Notes: a model not told the origin generated them from the letters alone. Shown: positions 1-12,362, counted from the stretch's first letter. The stretch is 64,000 nt of DNA from Buxus sempervirens (GCA_947561395.2 OX387194.1:31754036-31818035); one strand, 5' to 3'. Made by a program: numbers and translations.

Positions 1-604
1 TTGTGAATCTAATCCACTTGAAGCTAAAGCCATAACATAAGCCATTGGTAACTAACTACTTATTGGGAACCTTGGTTAATGTAGAAGAACGAGACAATGG
101 CATTAAATGGAAATCAATAAAGGGGCCTCTAGATGAATGAGATCATTTATTGTTTATTGAATCTTAAAGAAAAGGAAATATATCATTAATTATTAAATGA
201 ATCCTTCAGAAAATAAAATCCTCAGATACTTACTTTTCCTGATTATAGATACCACAGTAAATTTTCAGTTCAACTAATTATGGTATCACTTTATATCTGA
301 TGAAAGTGAAGTTACACCAACATAGCTTGAAGAGAGTATAAATAAATACCCAATCTTCTCTGTCGCAAATTGCAACCAGTATTTGAAACCAATATATTCA
401 AGATATATTTTGTCTTCGAGAATATTTAACTTTATCTAAGCAAGGTTCAGTTCTTCTTGGTCCTAAAAGGGTCAGTGGTAGGCCTTTTCCCTTCCTTTCC
501 ATTTTCACCCTTTCTTTTTATATTGGTTTGCGATGGATTGAGTTTGTTTATGGAGGCAACTTGGCAAAAAGGGTTAATTTGAGTTTTTTATATCAATTCA
601 AATA
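1..604. other. Spacer or intron, no gene seen
   Basis: AT-rich sequence with no open frame of note and no recognisable domain on either strand. It lies downstream of the last SRF exon found, so it may be intron or 3' flank of that minus-strand gene. No kinase motifs were found here. Confidence 0.5.
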
Positions 605-1098
605 TAACGCCTTGATTCCACCAGCAACGATATTGCCCACTTTGGCCCCATTGGCCCCCACAGTTTTGCTCTTGGGTTTTACCCTAAAAGGTCTCATTGC
701 TTGAAAGAGTCACAAGCCTACGTATATATAACATTCACTTTCTCCTCCCCGAGCAATGTGGGATTCTAGGATCACAAAATCCACCCCCTAGGTGTTGCAC
801 GTCCCCATGCAGTAGCCTGCCAAACCACTAATCTTAGCCGGCTCACATGGTACCCCGCTCACATGCACCAGCCAACGTCCGAGTCCCACATTTCCAGTTG
901 GGGTTTGGCTCTAATATCATTTTTGTAATGCCTTGATCCCACCAGCAATGATATTGTCCCCTTTAGCCCCATTGGGCCTCACGGTTTTGCTCTTGGGTTT
1001 TATCCCAAGGACTCATTACTTGAGGAAGTCACAAGCCTACATATATGGACCTTCACTTTCTTCTCCCCAAGCAATGCAGGATTCCAAGATCACACAAC
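605..1098. repeat. Direct repeat, two copies of about 173 bp
   Basis: Copies at about 605-778 and 926-1098 share blocks such as CTTGAT-CCACCAGCAA, CAGTTTTGCTCTTGGGTTTT and GTCACAAGCCTAC in the same order, roughly 85% alike by eye. The 147 bp between them is unrelated. This looks like part of a dispersed plant repeat (LTR or non-autonomous element). No protein is coded. Confidence 0.75.
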
Positions 1099-1214
1099 AA
1101 AGCCATTTTTTGTATCCCATTTACAGGTTGCTAACAATAACATTGTTTTAATTTTAAGCAAACCAAATTCAAATTTGCATCTAAGCTGTATCCTTCATAT
1201 GTTTAAATTGTTGT

Positions 1215-1530
1215 TAGGGTTGAGGTGAATTTGGAAAAAAGTATTGTGTTTGACTTGAACTTGGGTGGGAGGATACAAAAGCCTTGGTAGACAAACTTGG
1301 ATCCTAGGTGGGCTCTTGTCCAATGTCATGTCAAGCTCTTTCCCTTGGAGGATATCCTAGGAACCTTTCCTTTTGGGAACCTAGCATTGAGAGAATAGAA
1401 AAGAGGTTAGACTCATGAAAGTGGAATTATCTATCCTTAGGAGGGACGATCATATTAATTAAATAAGTCTTATCAATTCTTCCAGTATACCTTTTTGTTC
1501 AAATTTATAAGCCTTCTATTAAGTTATAGC
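1215..1530 (+). mobile_element. L1 LINE remnant (end of reverse transcriptase)
   Basis: Read on the plus strand this aligns block by block with the younger L1 at about 61,600-61,860: a VNLEKS segment, a SIER-EKRL segment, then YLSLGG-IILIK and LPVYLF. Several stops and frame changes interrupt it, so it is a dead, old fragment of the ORF2 C-terminal RT/thumb region. Confidence 0.7.
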
Positions 1531-1563
1531 TAAAAACTTTAATCAAATTTATTAAATTTTAAC

Positions 1564-1609
1564 AACTTAATTTGTTTTTTTTTTTTTGATGCATAACTTA
1601 ATTTGTTTT
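1564..1609 (-). mobile_element. Ultra-short LINE-type tail with target duplication
   Basis: AACTTAATTTGTTTT occurs at about 1564-1578 and again at 1595-1609. Between the copies lie a T run and GATGCAT, which on the minus strand reads ATGCATC followed by poly(A). That is the form of a LINE 3' end with almost all of the element missing (extreme 5' truncation). Confidence 0.6.
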
Positions 1610-2221
1610 ATCTTTATAAAGTTAATCATAATTGTTTAAATAAATGTGAAAAAAACTTCAAATATTTAATTTGAAGAAAGAGACACATGTAAAATGGAAA
1701 TAATGATTTAACTAAAATCTTAACTTTATAAAATGTTAATTAAACATAATTATATAAGGATAAATGCCTGACTGTAAATAAGGATAACAATGTGATGTAA
1801 TTAAATTCTTAACTTTATACAGGATAATGTTTATATTAGTTTATATAAAAAAATTATATACAAGGATAAATATGTGATTTAATTAAATTCTTAACTTTAT
1901 AAAGGCAAAATAATCCAAAACTTTCTACTTTGCCATTATACAAGTTGAATTATATAAGGGTAAAGGCCTAATTGTAATTTTCTAAATGGAGGTAAATGTA
2001 ATAACAACCTAATTATAAGGAAAGGAAATTGTTATTTTTAAAAATATGAAAAGGTATACTTGGAATTTTATATAATACAATATAAATTTGTGTAATTTCT
2101 TTTAACCTTAAATTTGTTTTTTGTTCGAATAAGATAGAACAATAAGGATAAGAACAACCATTGCTATTTTTATCTCCCTTGTCTTCAACAAACGAAGGCC
2201 AAATGGAAGGTCAAGGATGGA
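1610..2221. repeat. AT-rich stretch with degenerate direct repeats
   Basis: A block reading TGTGAT-TAATTAAATTCTTAACTTTATA recurs at about 1791-1822 and 1871-1904, with a poorer copy near 1700. No coding potential or known element was recognised. Confidence 0.5.
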
Positions 2222-2302
2222 GCCAGGTAGGTCTTTCTTCTTCTTCTTCTTTTCTTTTCTTTTTTGCTTTTTTTTTTCTGATGAATGCCAGGTAGGTCTT
2301 TC
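2222..2302 (-). mobile_element. Ultra-short LINE-type tail with 16-bp target duplication
   Basis: GCCAGGTAGGTCTTTC is present exactly twice, at 2222-2237 and 2287-2302. The 49 bp between them is T-rich and, read on the minus strand, begins ATTCATCAG then runs into A-rich sequence. This fits a nearly fully 5'-truncated L1 insertion. Confidence 0.6.
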
Positions 2303-3192
2303 TCTCTCCCTTTCTCATTTTTATCCCCTCTTTGTCATCTCGTCTTTCTTCTTTATCCTTTTTTTTTAAATATTCCACTCTATGTGGCATGCAAACCAAA
2401 GCTGCGCAAAATCATGCAATTTCAATAGCACAGAGAAGGTTCCGTTGATATTTCTCAGATTTTCAGATTTTGACCAGCACAAGGCAAAATACCACCTATA
2501 CCAGTCAAAATAAGGGGACTTCCCCCCACCCCCAACAAAAAACAAAAAAAAAAACGGAGTATGGTGGATTCCGTTTCAAAATCCATTGGAATTGCTGGTG
2601 AAATTTCATTAGAATGGAGAATCTCTGATGCAAGTAGTATTTGCCCAGAATTTTAGCGGTGACTTTTTGATTCGAATGACAATCACTATGAAAACCGAAT
2701 GTGCAATATGGAACTCCTTCCTCCTACTGCAATCCATTTCAACTATGGTATTTCCTAATTTTTGAGATATTCTAGACTAAAATCATGAGCAATTCTAGTT
2801 TGAACTTCAAAAACTAGACAGTCAGCCCCAGGTTCTTTGTTGTGTTTCAGATTTAAAACAGAAAGATTTGCATGTAACCATGTTTTCACATGATCGTGGT
2901 AGCATAGATCTTTTAGGAGAATGAATCAAGTACCTGAACTCTTGGCTGATTATTAACAGAGCAGTAGGAGCAAAATAATTTGAAGAAAAAATTTTGACAA
3001 ATAAAGTACAAAACTTTAAAGGATAACGAAAGAGAAACAGCAAGAAATAATTCAAAAGTACATGATAGGGCTTAGGTACATGGAACAAGGAAAATATTAT
3101 AATGAAATCACTAATTTTCTATTTTCTTTGTCATTTTAAGGATGACAAACACATGAAGAGCTTATCAAACAATCAAATGCAATTTCTTTCAC
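2303..3192 (-). other. Downstream part of SRF locus, no exon assigned
   Basis: This should hold the next SRF exons (juxtamembrane, then protein kinase), but no kinase motif (glycine loop, catalytic HRD or DFG) was found on the minus strand. It may be a long intron. A C/A-rich tract lies at 2521-2555. Confidence 0.4.
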
Positions 3193-3215
3193 CTGTAAGA
3201 TGCTGGTGTCAATTT
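3193..3215 (-). CDS. Candidate 23-nt SRF micro-exon
   Basis: On the minus strand a pyrimidine tract ending CCAG precedes 23 nt that end in CAG before GTGAAAG. The reading phase joins the phase-1 end of the exon at 3348, and would add about eight residues starting E-I-D-T-S. It is supported only by splice-site shape and phase, so it is tentative. Confidence 0.3.
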
Positions 3216-3347
3216 CTGGAAATACTTGAAAAGTGTGAAAAATTCATCAACCCCATTTTTAGTTAGGATATGACATTTTGCTACAGTAATGGTAGTTCAT
3301 ATAGAGAAATTTACACTCAAGGAATAATGGTGGGAAATATGGAATAC

Positions 3348-6300
3348 CTTGAATTTCACTTGAAGCCAGAGAGGTGAAAGGCCGATCAGTTTCAAGCTTT
3401 TCCACATCAGGGGATTGTCTCTTGGATCTTCTCTTAATAAGAAAGAATGCCACTATTGCGCCAACAACCAAAATTGTAATTACTATTCCTGCTACGCCAC
3501 CACCTCCTATACCTGATTTCTTCCCACCTCCATTATCATTAGATGGAGTATTATCACTGCCATGCTTGTGATTTGGGCTGGTCGGTCTGGTGGATGGAGG
3601 TGTACCAGGAGGAGGTGGTGGTGCTGGCTCTGAAGACCATGAGTTACCATCACTCCTGTTTGTTTGGGGTTTTTCCCCCCAATGAAAACAATAAAATTAA
3701 GATCAATTAAATGAATAACCTTCATAGACAAATCTTGAACTTTCAAATGCTTACTGAAGATTTATGTTTTTCAACTGATTAGGTATCCACCCAGTAAAAT
3801 GGTTATTTGCAACATTCCTGTGAGGGAAAGGATGAACGTGTGTTACTTACTGAGGTCAAATTAAAATTATCATACCAGATAAAAAGAAATATGTTACTGC
3901 CTATTAAATTAAATTGATGCACAAGATCACTCACAAATTTTCAAGGGGAAGATTTGCAAGAACATCAATGGGACCTGTGAACTGGTTATTTTGCAAATTC
4001 CTGCATTACAATAAACATTAAAAATAAGGGAGAAAATTCATTACTGAGTATATCAGATCACTAATTATTGTACTCACAAGGTAGTCACACTTGAAAGGGA
4101 GCTAAAGCTCTGAGGAAGCTTATCTGTAAAAGCATTAGAAGATAGATCCCTGAAGCACAGAAAAGGAAGTGATTATTGTCTTCTGGATGTTCAAAATCTT
4201 ATTAAGAGTTACGATGAGTATAACTGTCCATGTCTGTAATTATTCCTTCTTGTGCACATATAGCCATATAAGACAGACCATTTATAATCATTTGGATATT
4301 TTTACTATTTGATCATATCCGCATATTATTTGTTCCAGAAAAGCATGTATATGCTCATATGTATACGATATTTTCATTACTATTACTATTATTGGATTCA
4401 TTGTTGCTGTTGTCAGTTTTTAAAATACAATAGCAAAGTGCTTCTCGGTTTTCATGTTATTAAATTTTTGTTGCTTTCATGTTTCTTAATCATTCTTCTT
4501 ACTTCATCCCCTCCAATTGTACTCACCCAAAACATTGGACATCTTTCATGTTGGTGGCAAAGAAACTAAATTGACCAAGGATTCTTCATAGATCATAGAG
4601 TCGAGAGAAAACACAAGAAATTGTCACTGATGCCATCTTGATAGAAGCCAAGGGAAGCCGCAAATAATTGTTGATGATGCCAATCTGAGAGGACCAGTGA
4701 TTGCAAAATTAAGGTGCTCCAACTTGGTCAATTCAGGCATATCCCTCTCATCAGGAAATTTTATTTTTTTCGGTTTCTTTTAAATAGTAATCAGTGTTTT
4801 CTGAAATCTTGCTAAAGACACCTCACCATTTTTTAACACCCCTATGATCTTCTTGGGAAACCTAATAGGGACAAGATGTATAAGAGGAGATGCGCTAAAG
4901 ATGCTTCACTCGGCGTAATCTAACCACTATAAGATAAATAACTTCTTTCCAAAGAGCTAACTAAGTTCTTGTCCATCTCTTCAATAACAGGGTCCCAAAA
5001 ACTACTCTTCCTTGGATTTGCACCAAGAGGAAGATTGAGATGAGATATGAGCCATTCTTCATCTTAGTGCACTCTAATAAAATCTGACTTTCTACAGGAT
5101 TCCTACAAGCTGCTCTTATCCAAATTCACTTTGAGTCCCGAAAGTATTTCAAAGCATTTAATAATGCATTTAACCCAGAAAACTTGTTCTTTAGATGCCT
5201 AAAAAAGCAAAATTGTATCATCTGGGGATTAAAGATGAGAACTGAGAATCCGAGACCACCTCACTGGGAGGCTTTTAAATAAGCCTTCACCACCACCACC
5301 CCCCACCCCACCAACAAAAAAAATAAATAAATAAGAACCAATTGAGAACATCACTAACCATATAGAAGGCAAAACAAGCCTCAGGAATAAGGAAAAGAAC
5401 CTACCACTCATCTATTAAGTAAAATAAAGAAATGCATATTATGGAAGCAACCTTAGACCAACTGATGCCATTTAAGTCCAAAACCTTTCCACAGAAGTAC
5501 TAACTCTAAAAAATCCCACTCCACTCGATCGTAGACCTTTTCAAGGTCTAATATGCGTAGCAGTCACAACCTAACTGATCAAAAAATATAATTTTTACTC
5601 TCATTGACCACTAGAATGAGAGTAAAGAAATGCATATTATGCAAGCAACCTTTGACCCACTGATGCCATTTAAGTCCAAAACCTTTCCACAGAAGTACTA
5701 ACTCTAAAAAATCCCACTCCACTCGATCGTAGACCTTTTCAAGGTCTAATATGCGTAGCAGTCGCAACCTACCTGATCAAAAACTATACTTTTTACTCTC
5801 ATTGGCCACTAGAATGCTATCTAATATCTGTCCGTAACGAAGACACTTAGATTTTTCAAGACAACTAAACCCCAACAACTCTCTCATTCTCAACAATAAT
5901 AACTTCAAAATGATCATGAACAGTTCCGTAATAAGTTTTGCTAGGAGAAAGTTTTCGATCTGAAGAACAACTTTACTTTCAGGGATCGTCCTTAAAAAAA
6001 AGGCATTTGTGATTTTTTTAACAATCCCATAAGAGTATTAACTCCTTAAAACAGATATAAGATCCCAGCTTACGACATCCAAACATTCCTAGAGGAAGGC
6101 CATGGTAAACCCATCTGGACGAAGTGCTTTATCTCTACCCCGAACCTTATAGCCTTCCTGATCTCATCTACTTTGAAATCACTCTCTAACCATTCTTGAC
6201 GTCTCTTTCCAACTTAGGACCGTCAGTCCAATCCAGACTGAAACTAAATTGTTCTTCCGATTTTTATCAACTAGATTAGAAGGGCATAAAGCAATTTAAT

Positions 6301-9300
6301 ATCTCATATTCCTCATCAATCACCTTTCCATCCACTACTACCATTAATTCCATTTTTCCTTCTCCTTCCACTGGCCACCCTGTACGAGAATTTGGTATTT
6401 ACATCTCCCCTCCTTAAGCCACAAGGCTCTACACATTTTTGTCTCCAATTAATTTCCTCTGGCCCAATCACTTCCACCAGATCTTAGAGGTTTTCCTCAG
6501 ACTGAACTTCCTATCATCTAGCACCCTATCCTCCCCAGGTGACCGAACCTATCACTTAATTCTGTGAAAAGTCTTCCTTTTTCTCATTGACAAATCAGAA
6601 AATCTCACGACTCCAACACTTAATATTCACTCTCAGGCACCCAAGAAATTTCATGAAGGAGAAACCTCTCCAATCAGATCTATCACTAGAAAACTCAAAC
6701 CACCATCCCTCAATCAATGGTTCGAAAGATTTCTCATGTAACCACAAAATGGAAGAGAGGAAATTCAATCCTTCCTTTGCCTAAATTTGTTTTCCCCTCT
6801 TCTTCTACATCAAGCACTGTATGCTATTAATCGTTATGCTATCATTGATTGCTGTCTTCCAACTTGGTATCAGAGTAACACCAGATACAACAAGTAACCA
6901 GAGTTATTCTTCTTTCATTGCAGCTGTTGCATGGTGTTTGTCACTTGATCGATATATTATTTGTAACGAGTAGTTGTTTTCTTATCGTCAGGGATTCAAT
7001 TCCCTGGATTCACAGACTTCTCACATTTCCACTTTGGTGGGAACTGACTTATGATGACAATGATGACGAAGATGAGTTGATTTCTTACCACACGACTGTG
7101 GAATCTACCAATATGGTCAGCTGTTTATCCTAACTGAGAGCCCATATATTGAGGATAAATGACATGTGATTGAATGCTCGTATTTTTGTATTTCCTTCCG
7201 GTCAGCTAATAAACACACTAGTTGGTCAAACAAGAATGTTTTGGTCATCCTCTGAAGGAGAAGTTGCACGAGAGCATGTGTAAGCATCTTCTATTGTGGA
7301 TTTTTTCCCTATTTTATTTGTTTCCTTGTGGCCATGGATTTTTCCCTAGTTTATTTGTTTCCTTGTGGCCATCTTTTTGCACTTGTACTTCTGTTTGTCT
7401 GCTGTCTTCCTTTTGTCTTCCAATAAAATTTTCTTATTCAGGAATCAAAGTTATGGAATTTGGTTCCAACAGCCACCCCATGGTTAATTTGGGGAGAGGA
7501 AACAGAGAACTTTTCAGAATAAAGAGAGATTGGTGGCATTGCTTAAGCTCATCTTTAAATGGATTTCTGTATTTCTTGGTCCTTCTTCTTTGAACCTAGA
7601 AACCTTTATATCTTGCAATCACTTCTTGTATATAGGGGAGTTTCAGAAATAGGGGTGTTCGTATTTTGTGGGGCTTGGAAATTGGGATATCTTAGGTTCT
7701 TTTTCATTTCCTATGTTCTGGTTTTCTTCTGGTACACTGTTTGTGTACTCTAATTGAATTTGCCTTTTATATTAATATATCATATATTATTGCCAATCAA
7801 AAAAATAAAAATAAATATTTCTTATTCATCAAAAGAAGGTATGACAAAAAACTTCTCAAACGTATATCTCCATATATATACACATGACTATGAAATCTAG
7901 GCATATACAAAACATTTTGGAAGGCATACACATGTTTTCTTTCAACATAGTGGAAAGCAAACAACGGGATCACATGGAGAAAACAGAACTTTAACAGTTC
8001 TCCAAGAATGAAACAAGTGTATAATTCCCAGTATATGCTACAAAATTCAGCCACAACAAATAATTTTTCAAGAAAAGAAAAGGTAATCTCACAATGTGGT
8101 TAGGGCAGACAGCTGTCCAAGCATGTCACCCATTTGGCCCTGAAGTTGATTGTGACTGAGATTTCTACAATCATTGAACAATCACATTGCTTAGTTTCAA
8201 GACTTTCAGAATAAGTTAGTCAACAAAATGAACAAAACAGCACAGAAATCCATCTTTACTCACAGGTATTTTAGTGACGACATCTGAGAAATGGAATAAG
8301 GGATGCCTCCATTGAATGAATTTCCAGCAAGATTTCTACAAACAAGATCCAAGATGGTCATTATTCAATAATGGAGAAGAAATATCAGAAGGTAAAAACC
8401 AAACATATATTAATATAAATTATATTAAAGGAAGTAATAAAAGAAGAAACAAATAAGAAAACTTACAATCGCTGCACATTCGGAGGAAGTTGATAGGGTA
8501 TCTGGTTTCCAAGGTTATTATTGCTTATGTCACTGAAAATTTTGAGAAATTAATCCCACAAGATATTGAAAATATCTTTAAAGAAAAATAATTAAATATT
8601 GTTGAAGACCATGGATCATACAAGTTGGTCAATGATGATAGACTTGAGAGCTGATATCCCAGAGAGCCACTAAGTCCAAGACCTGATAATTTTCTGATGG
8701 AAAATGTATTGTGAAATATATATCAGAATTATGCAGCACTGATGATGCCTAAGCATCCACGGTACAAGACAAAACAACAGGAAAATAAAATTCACATTTC
8801 TGTAACTGCTGAGCCTGAGCATTGAACGCCTTGCCAAGACTGGCCACATGGATCATCACCACCTGCTCTCCAACCCGTTAGCTGACTTGGTGAATTTAGG
8901 CTACTATACATGGTCTTTAAAGCAGAAGCTGTGGATAACCCATGCCACAAAGAAAATATCAATATAGACTGTTGCACCTTTTTTGTTATTTTCTCTTAAA
9001 CTGATTGAGAACTCAATTAACCAGGTGTGTTCATTAATGTACCATTGCATTATATATAAAATGCAAATTTTAGTTGAGTTCTGTTTATGCTAATTTATCC
9101 AATTCAGTTGCAATGAATCAAGAATGATATATTCGTCTAAGCCAAACTTTGAATTCAACTAGGATATTACCAGTAATAGCTCATTATTTATTTTTTTTTT
9201 TTATCAGTAATCAAAGGGAAATATTATAAATAATTAGAAAAGTTACATAGTACACAAACTGTGTACCAGTAGTAAAACACATTACTGGCCAGTACTGAAA

Positions 9301-11239
9301 CACAATACTGGTACACAAACTGTGTACCAGTAGTACACAAACTTTGATCAGTAATAGCTCGTATTTTTTAGTAGGAAGACTAGCTTTTATGCTTTGCTAG
9401 TGAAACATATAGAAATAACAAACTTACTGTAAAGGTCAAATGCATTTTTGAGGGTAAACTTAATACACACTCAAATGACATCTTCAAGTCCAACAATGAT
9501 ATCTGTATCCAGGAATGTCTTTCTAGAACAAGGGAAATGCCTCAAAGATTTGCCCATGAAGACTTGCGTGATACAGAATAATGCAACAATTTGACATTTG
9601 TACCATATGAGATAAAGAAGACTGTGTATGCTAAATACAATTTAACTTCAAATATCCTCATCTCATAAAAACAATCACCTTGAACACATCCGAGTTTCTT
9701 TCATATTCCCAAATCCAACCAGAACAAACAAGAGAACATGGAATTGCAGAAAACAATTGTGAAATCCTTCACTACTTCTATTCCAGATGTAGTGAAAACT
9801 AAATCATTTGTCTAAATGGATAATAAAAGAACCTTTTGAGCCATTGAAAGGACACATATCAATGTATGACATGGATTCCATGCTACATCAAACCACAAGA
9901 GCAAAGAAAAAGATAAACCTGCTTTGAATACAGGAGAAATAATCAGTTCTTGAATTTTTCTTCTACATCCCAGAATCAAATCTGAATTTCACTGTCTCAA
10001 AGTATATTCACCCAAGTACAACAGCGAAAAACAAAAATGTTGCAACATTTTATCCACAATAACCACAAGAGTTGGACCTACCTTCAAAAATCCTCATTTT
10101 TAGAGCATTAACAATCTCTAGACACTTCAACCAAATGACAATCGGAGATTTAAAAAGCTAGACATCAGTATCATGAAAAGGAACTAATCATTCCACTGAT
10201 TTGGGAACAAAATTTCCACTTCCTGTCCATCTTCTAAACAGGTCCTCCATTTCCCTCCACAAGAGGGTCCAACGGTATAATTTACTGCCAAGATTATGAA
10301 AATGAAAATTACAATGTCTAACGGTATAATTTACTTCCATTATCTCAAAAATCAAATACTTTGAACCAAAATCCAGGATATTGTACTCCATATTCAATCT
10401 AATAATTGAAAGCTTTCACTTCCTACAATCAATATTCCCAAGTGAAAATGTCGACTTAATCCCATAATCTATTCTAAGGTTAAATGAAGAAAAAAATAGA
10501 AGGTAAATTAAAGTAAGCCATGGCATATATGTTTAGAACATTTTCCATTTTGAGAGATTTGAAAAATCACTATTTTGGAAGACATTTTCTTCAAGTATAA
10601 ACCAGTAGAAATGCATAGAAACAGAAATGATAAAGCGTCAAAACCAAGAATATAAAGACTTCATCTTCAGAAATGAGTACTTTCTGATTAAAAAAAATGA
10701 TGATATTTTTCATAAATCACAACCATCTCCATCGTCCTTTTCTTTTTCCCCTAATTAGTGAGGATAGTATTTATATTGAGAGAGAGTACGAACAGGCCAG
10801 AAAAGATCTGCAGTAAACCAGCAGTTTACATGAGGTTAACAAAAATAGAAGAGAAAGTACAACAGTACTTACAGATGCATACAAAGACTATCTCCATAAT
10901 CCTGTAACTTATTCCGGAAAACCCTCTAAATGTACCATGCCCCATCTTGCTAAAATAATCAAAACCCAGTCCAATTCGGATGAAATAAAGAAGTAAGATT
11001 ATAAGCAGGCTCGTAGTACTAAAACAATACCGATGCTTCTTATATACGCAGAGAGGAAAAAAAAAGCATTTACACCTACCATTTAATACAGCAGAAACAC
11101 AAGATTAAAAAAAAGGAAGACGAAAGAGAGAGAGTTGCAGGGGATTGTAATGCTCACCGTCGGTGGGATCCGTGGCGCCATTAACAGAACCGAGACTCGA
11201 AACAGCAATGCAGACGCCGATAACCCAAAACTCCATCAT
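3348..11239 (-). CDS. SRF: STRUBBELIG-receptor-family LRR receptor, N-terminal part
   Basis: Ten exons can be placed by GT-AG borders and phase: 11158-11239, 8796-8928, 8622-8693, 8467-8532, 8264-8335, 8093-8164, 4078-4149, 3935-4000, 3755-3817 and 3348-3655, about 335 codons. Start is the first ATG of MMEFWV; residues 1-21 form a signal peptide, followed by ATDPTD. Next come the SRF N-terminal LRR cap (LNSPSQLTGW, DPCG-SW-GV-C), six LRRs on 66-72-nt exons that all break in the same phase, a proline-rich spacer (PAPPPPPGTPP), a glycine run, one membrane span (GIVITILVVGAIVAFFLI), a basic stop-transfer and the SRF juxtamembrane motif EKLETDRPFTSLASSE. SRF proteins are plasma-membrane, often atypical (kinase-weak) receptors in cell-shape and organ development. 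Introns 1 (2.2 kb) and 6 (3.9 kb) are large and hold LINE debris. The kinase half is not found within the window. The subgroup resembles SRF4-8 rather than STRUBBELIG itself, but this is not settled. Confidence 0.9.
4790..6785 (-). mobile_element. Old L1 LINE ORF2 fragment in SRF intron 6
   Basis: On the minus strand, from 6785 downwards, the translation shows an endonuclease-RT linker (SFEPLIEGWWFEFS), the WRQK and LRRGDVNTKF blocks, an RT core piece (LDLEKVYDRVEWDFLE, WKGFG, WVKGCL) and a C-terminal NLPLGANPRKSSFWDPVIE segment. The order is that of plant L1 ORF2. Many stops and frame changes show it is long dead. It carries its own internal 198-bp duplication. Confidence 0.8.
5425..5820. 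repeat. 198-bp tandem duplication
   Basis: Two adjacent copies, about 5425-5622 and 5623-5820, are almost identical (TTTAAGTCCAAAACCTTTCC, ATCCCACTCCACTCGATCGT and AATATGCGTAGCAGTC appear in both). They duplicate part of the L1 RT remnant after its insertion. Confidence 0.85.
6786..7815 (+). mobile_element. Probable L1 3' region, plus strand
   Basis: The right end, about 7,400-7,815, is T-rich and finishes in TATTGCCAATC followed by A-rich sequence, the layout of plant L1 3' ends. A 37-bp block with TTTCCTTGTGGCCAT occurs twice near 7315-7370. The part 6,786-7,240 is not assigned; it contains TTGGTATCAGAGT near 6869, which resembles an initiator-tRNA primer site. Confidence 0.4.
9171..9360 (-). 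mobile_element. 5'-truncated LINE in SRF intron 1
   Basis: CAGTAATAGCTC is repeated at 9171-9182 and 9349-9360. Between them a T run starts near 9190, which on the minus strand is a poly(A) tail after TTTGATTACTGATA. The insert is about 166 bp and holds a small duplication around ACACAAACTGTGTACCAGTAG. It points against the direction of no gene but lies harmlessly in an intron. Confidence 0.65.
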
Positions 11240-11440
11240 CTCTCGCCAGAATCTGAGACAGACGACTCAATGAGCTATTTGCTTCCAGCTCCTCTTGATG
11301 ATATTTATATCACATCAAATATACCCCCATGCCAAATGCAAAGTAATGCTGGCACGATAGGCGAGAAGACTCCAAAGCCACAGAAACCCTTTTTTTAATT
11401 GCGAAAAACAACGCGGTTTTAGGTTTTTAGTCTCTCTTGG

Positions 11441-11463
11441 CTCTCTCTCTCTCTCTCTCTCTC
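11441..11463. repeat. CT/GA microsatellite in SRF 5' leader
   Basis: About eleven CT units on the plus strand, so GA on the SRF sense strand. It lies about 200 bp upstream of the SRF start codon, probably in the 5' UTR, where GA runs are frequent in plant genes. Confidence 0.8.
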
Positions 11464-11599
11464 TTCCTGTATCTCGCTTTCGTTGCCAGATTTCTTCTTT
11501 AGAGCAGACCAAACGCCGTCAGATCACCGACTAACGGACACTCCAACGGGTCACAAAACTTTTACTTTCTGCATGCAGAGCCGTTGATTGAACATCAAC

Positions 11600-11678
11600 T
11601 TTATATTTCCACGGATTAGAATTGCAGTCACTGTTTCCCAACGGATAGATAGTTGATCCGTCCATTGACGTCATGACG
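11600..11678 (-). promoter_or_regulatory. Putative SRF promoter: TATA box and twin TGACG site
   Basis: On the minus strand GGAAATATAAAG at 11,599-11,610 is a fair TATA box about 360 bp upstream of the SRF ATG. About 60 bp further upstream lie TGACGTCA (11,666-11,673) and an adjoining TGACG (11,674-11,678), an as-1-like arrangement bound by TGA-type bZIP factors in other plant promoters. Function here is inferred from sequence only. Confidence 0.45.
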
Positions 11679-12362
11679 TTCAGATTTCATTTCTCTGTCT
11701 TCTTCCTTTTAAATTTATTTTCTTATTAAATAATTCAAAATTAATTCGTAAAAGATTATTACTTACCTTGTAAGAATACCGAACAGAATTTTCGCTTATC
11801 GTGTCACAGTTCCTCAGAGTAGAAACTTAATCTCCGGCAGAAATCCCTGAAGAAAACTTCGCTTTCCGGCTACGATTTCACAGATCTGAAATGCAATCAC
11901 ATATTTTACCTTGTGTCCGGCAATGATTATTTCTTCCGCAGCTTCGGAACTCGTGATTTTGATATCTGCTCACTTCTCACTGGAGATTTTATTTTACTTT
12001 CAGGTTCGAAAGGCGTACTCGCCAAAGCTAGAAAACCATTTTTGGGCTCGAATGATCGATGATTCCTCTTCTTTCTGAAGTAAAGTTTAAGATCGTCCGA
12101 TCCAGCGTTGATGTTTTTTCTGCAAAGAAATTATTATAACTCATAGTGACGTCGAGTATCACTAAAAGACCAAGAACGATTACTAAAGCCTACCGACATA
12201 ATAATGTTTTCGGAGAATTGAAAAAGAAAAAGTTGGCACTTTGGCCCAAATCAAGCAGATCTGGATTCCATCTCTATTTAAATCTGATTTTCTTTACTGA
12301 TCCTGGTAACTCAACAAGAAACTCTCATAGATCTCTACCGGAAAGTCCTTCGCCGGCCAAGA
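11679..12362. other. Intergenic, no gene seen
   Basis: Upstream flank of SRF. The longest open frame (12,146-12,391, plus) has no recognised domain and no gene-like context, so it was not called. Confidence 0.5.

Noticed and set aside
6860-6900. TTGGTATCAGAGT as primer site of an intact copia element
   Set aside because: No LTR end directly before it and no copia gag after it; noted only as a resemblance.
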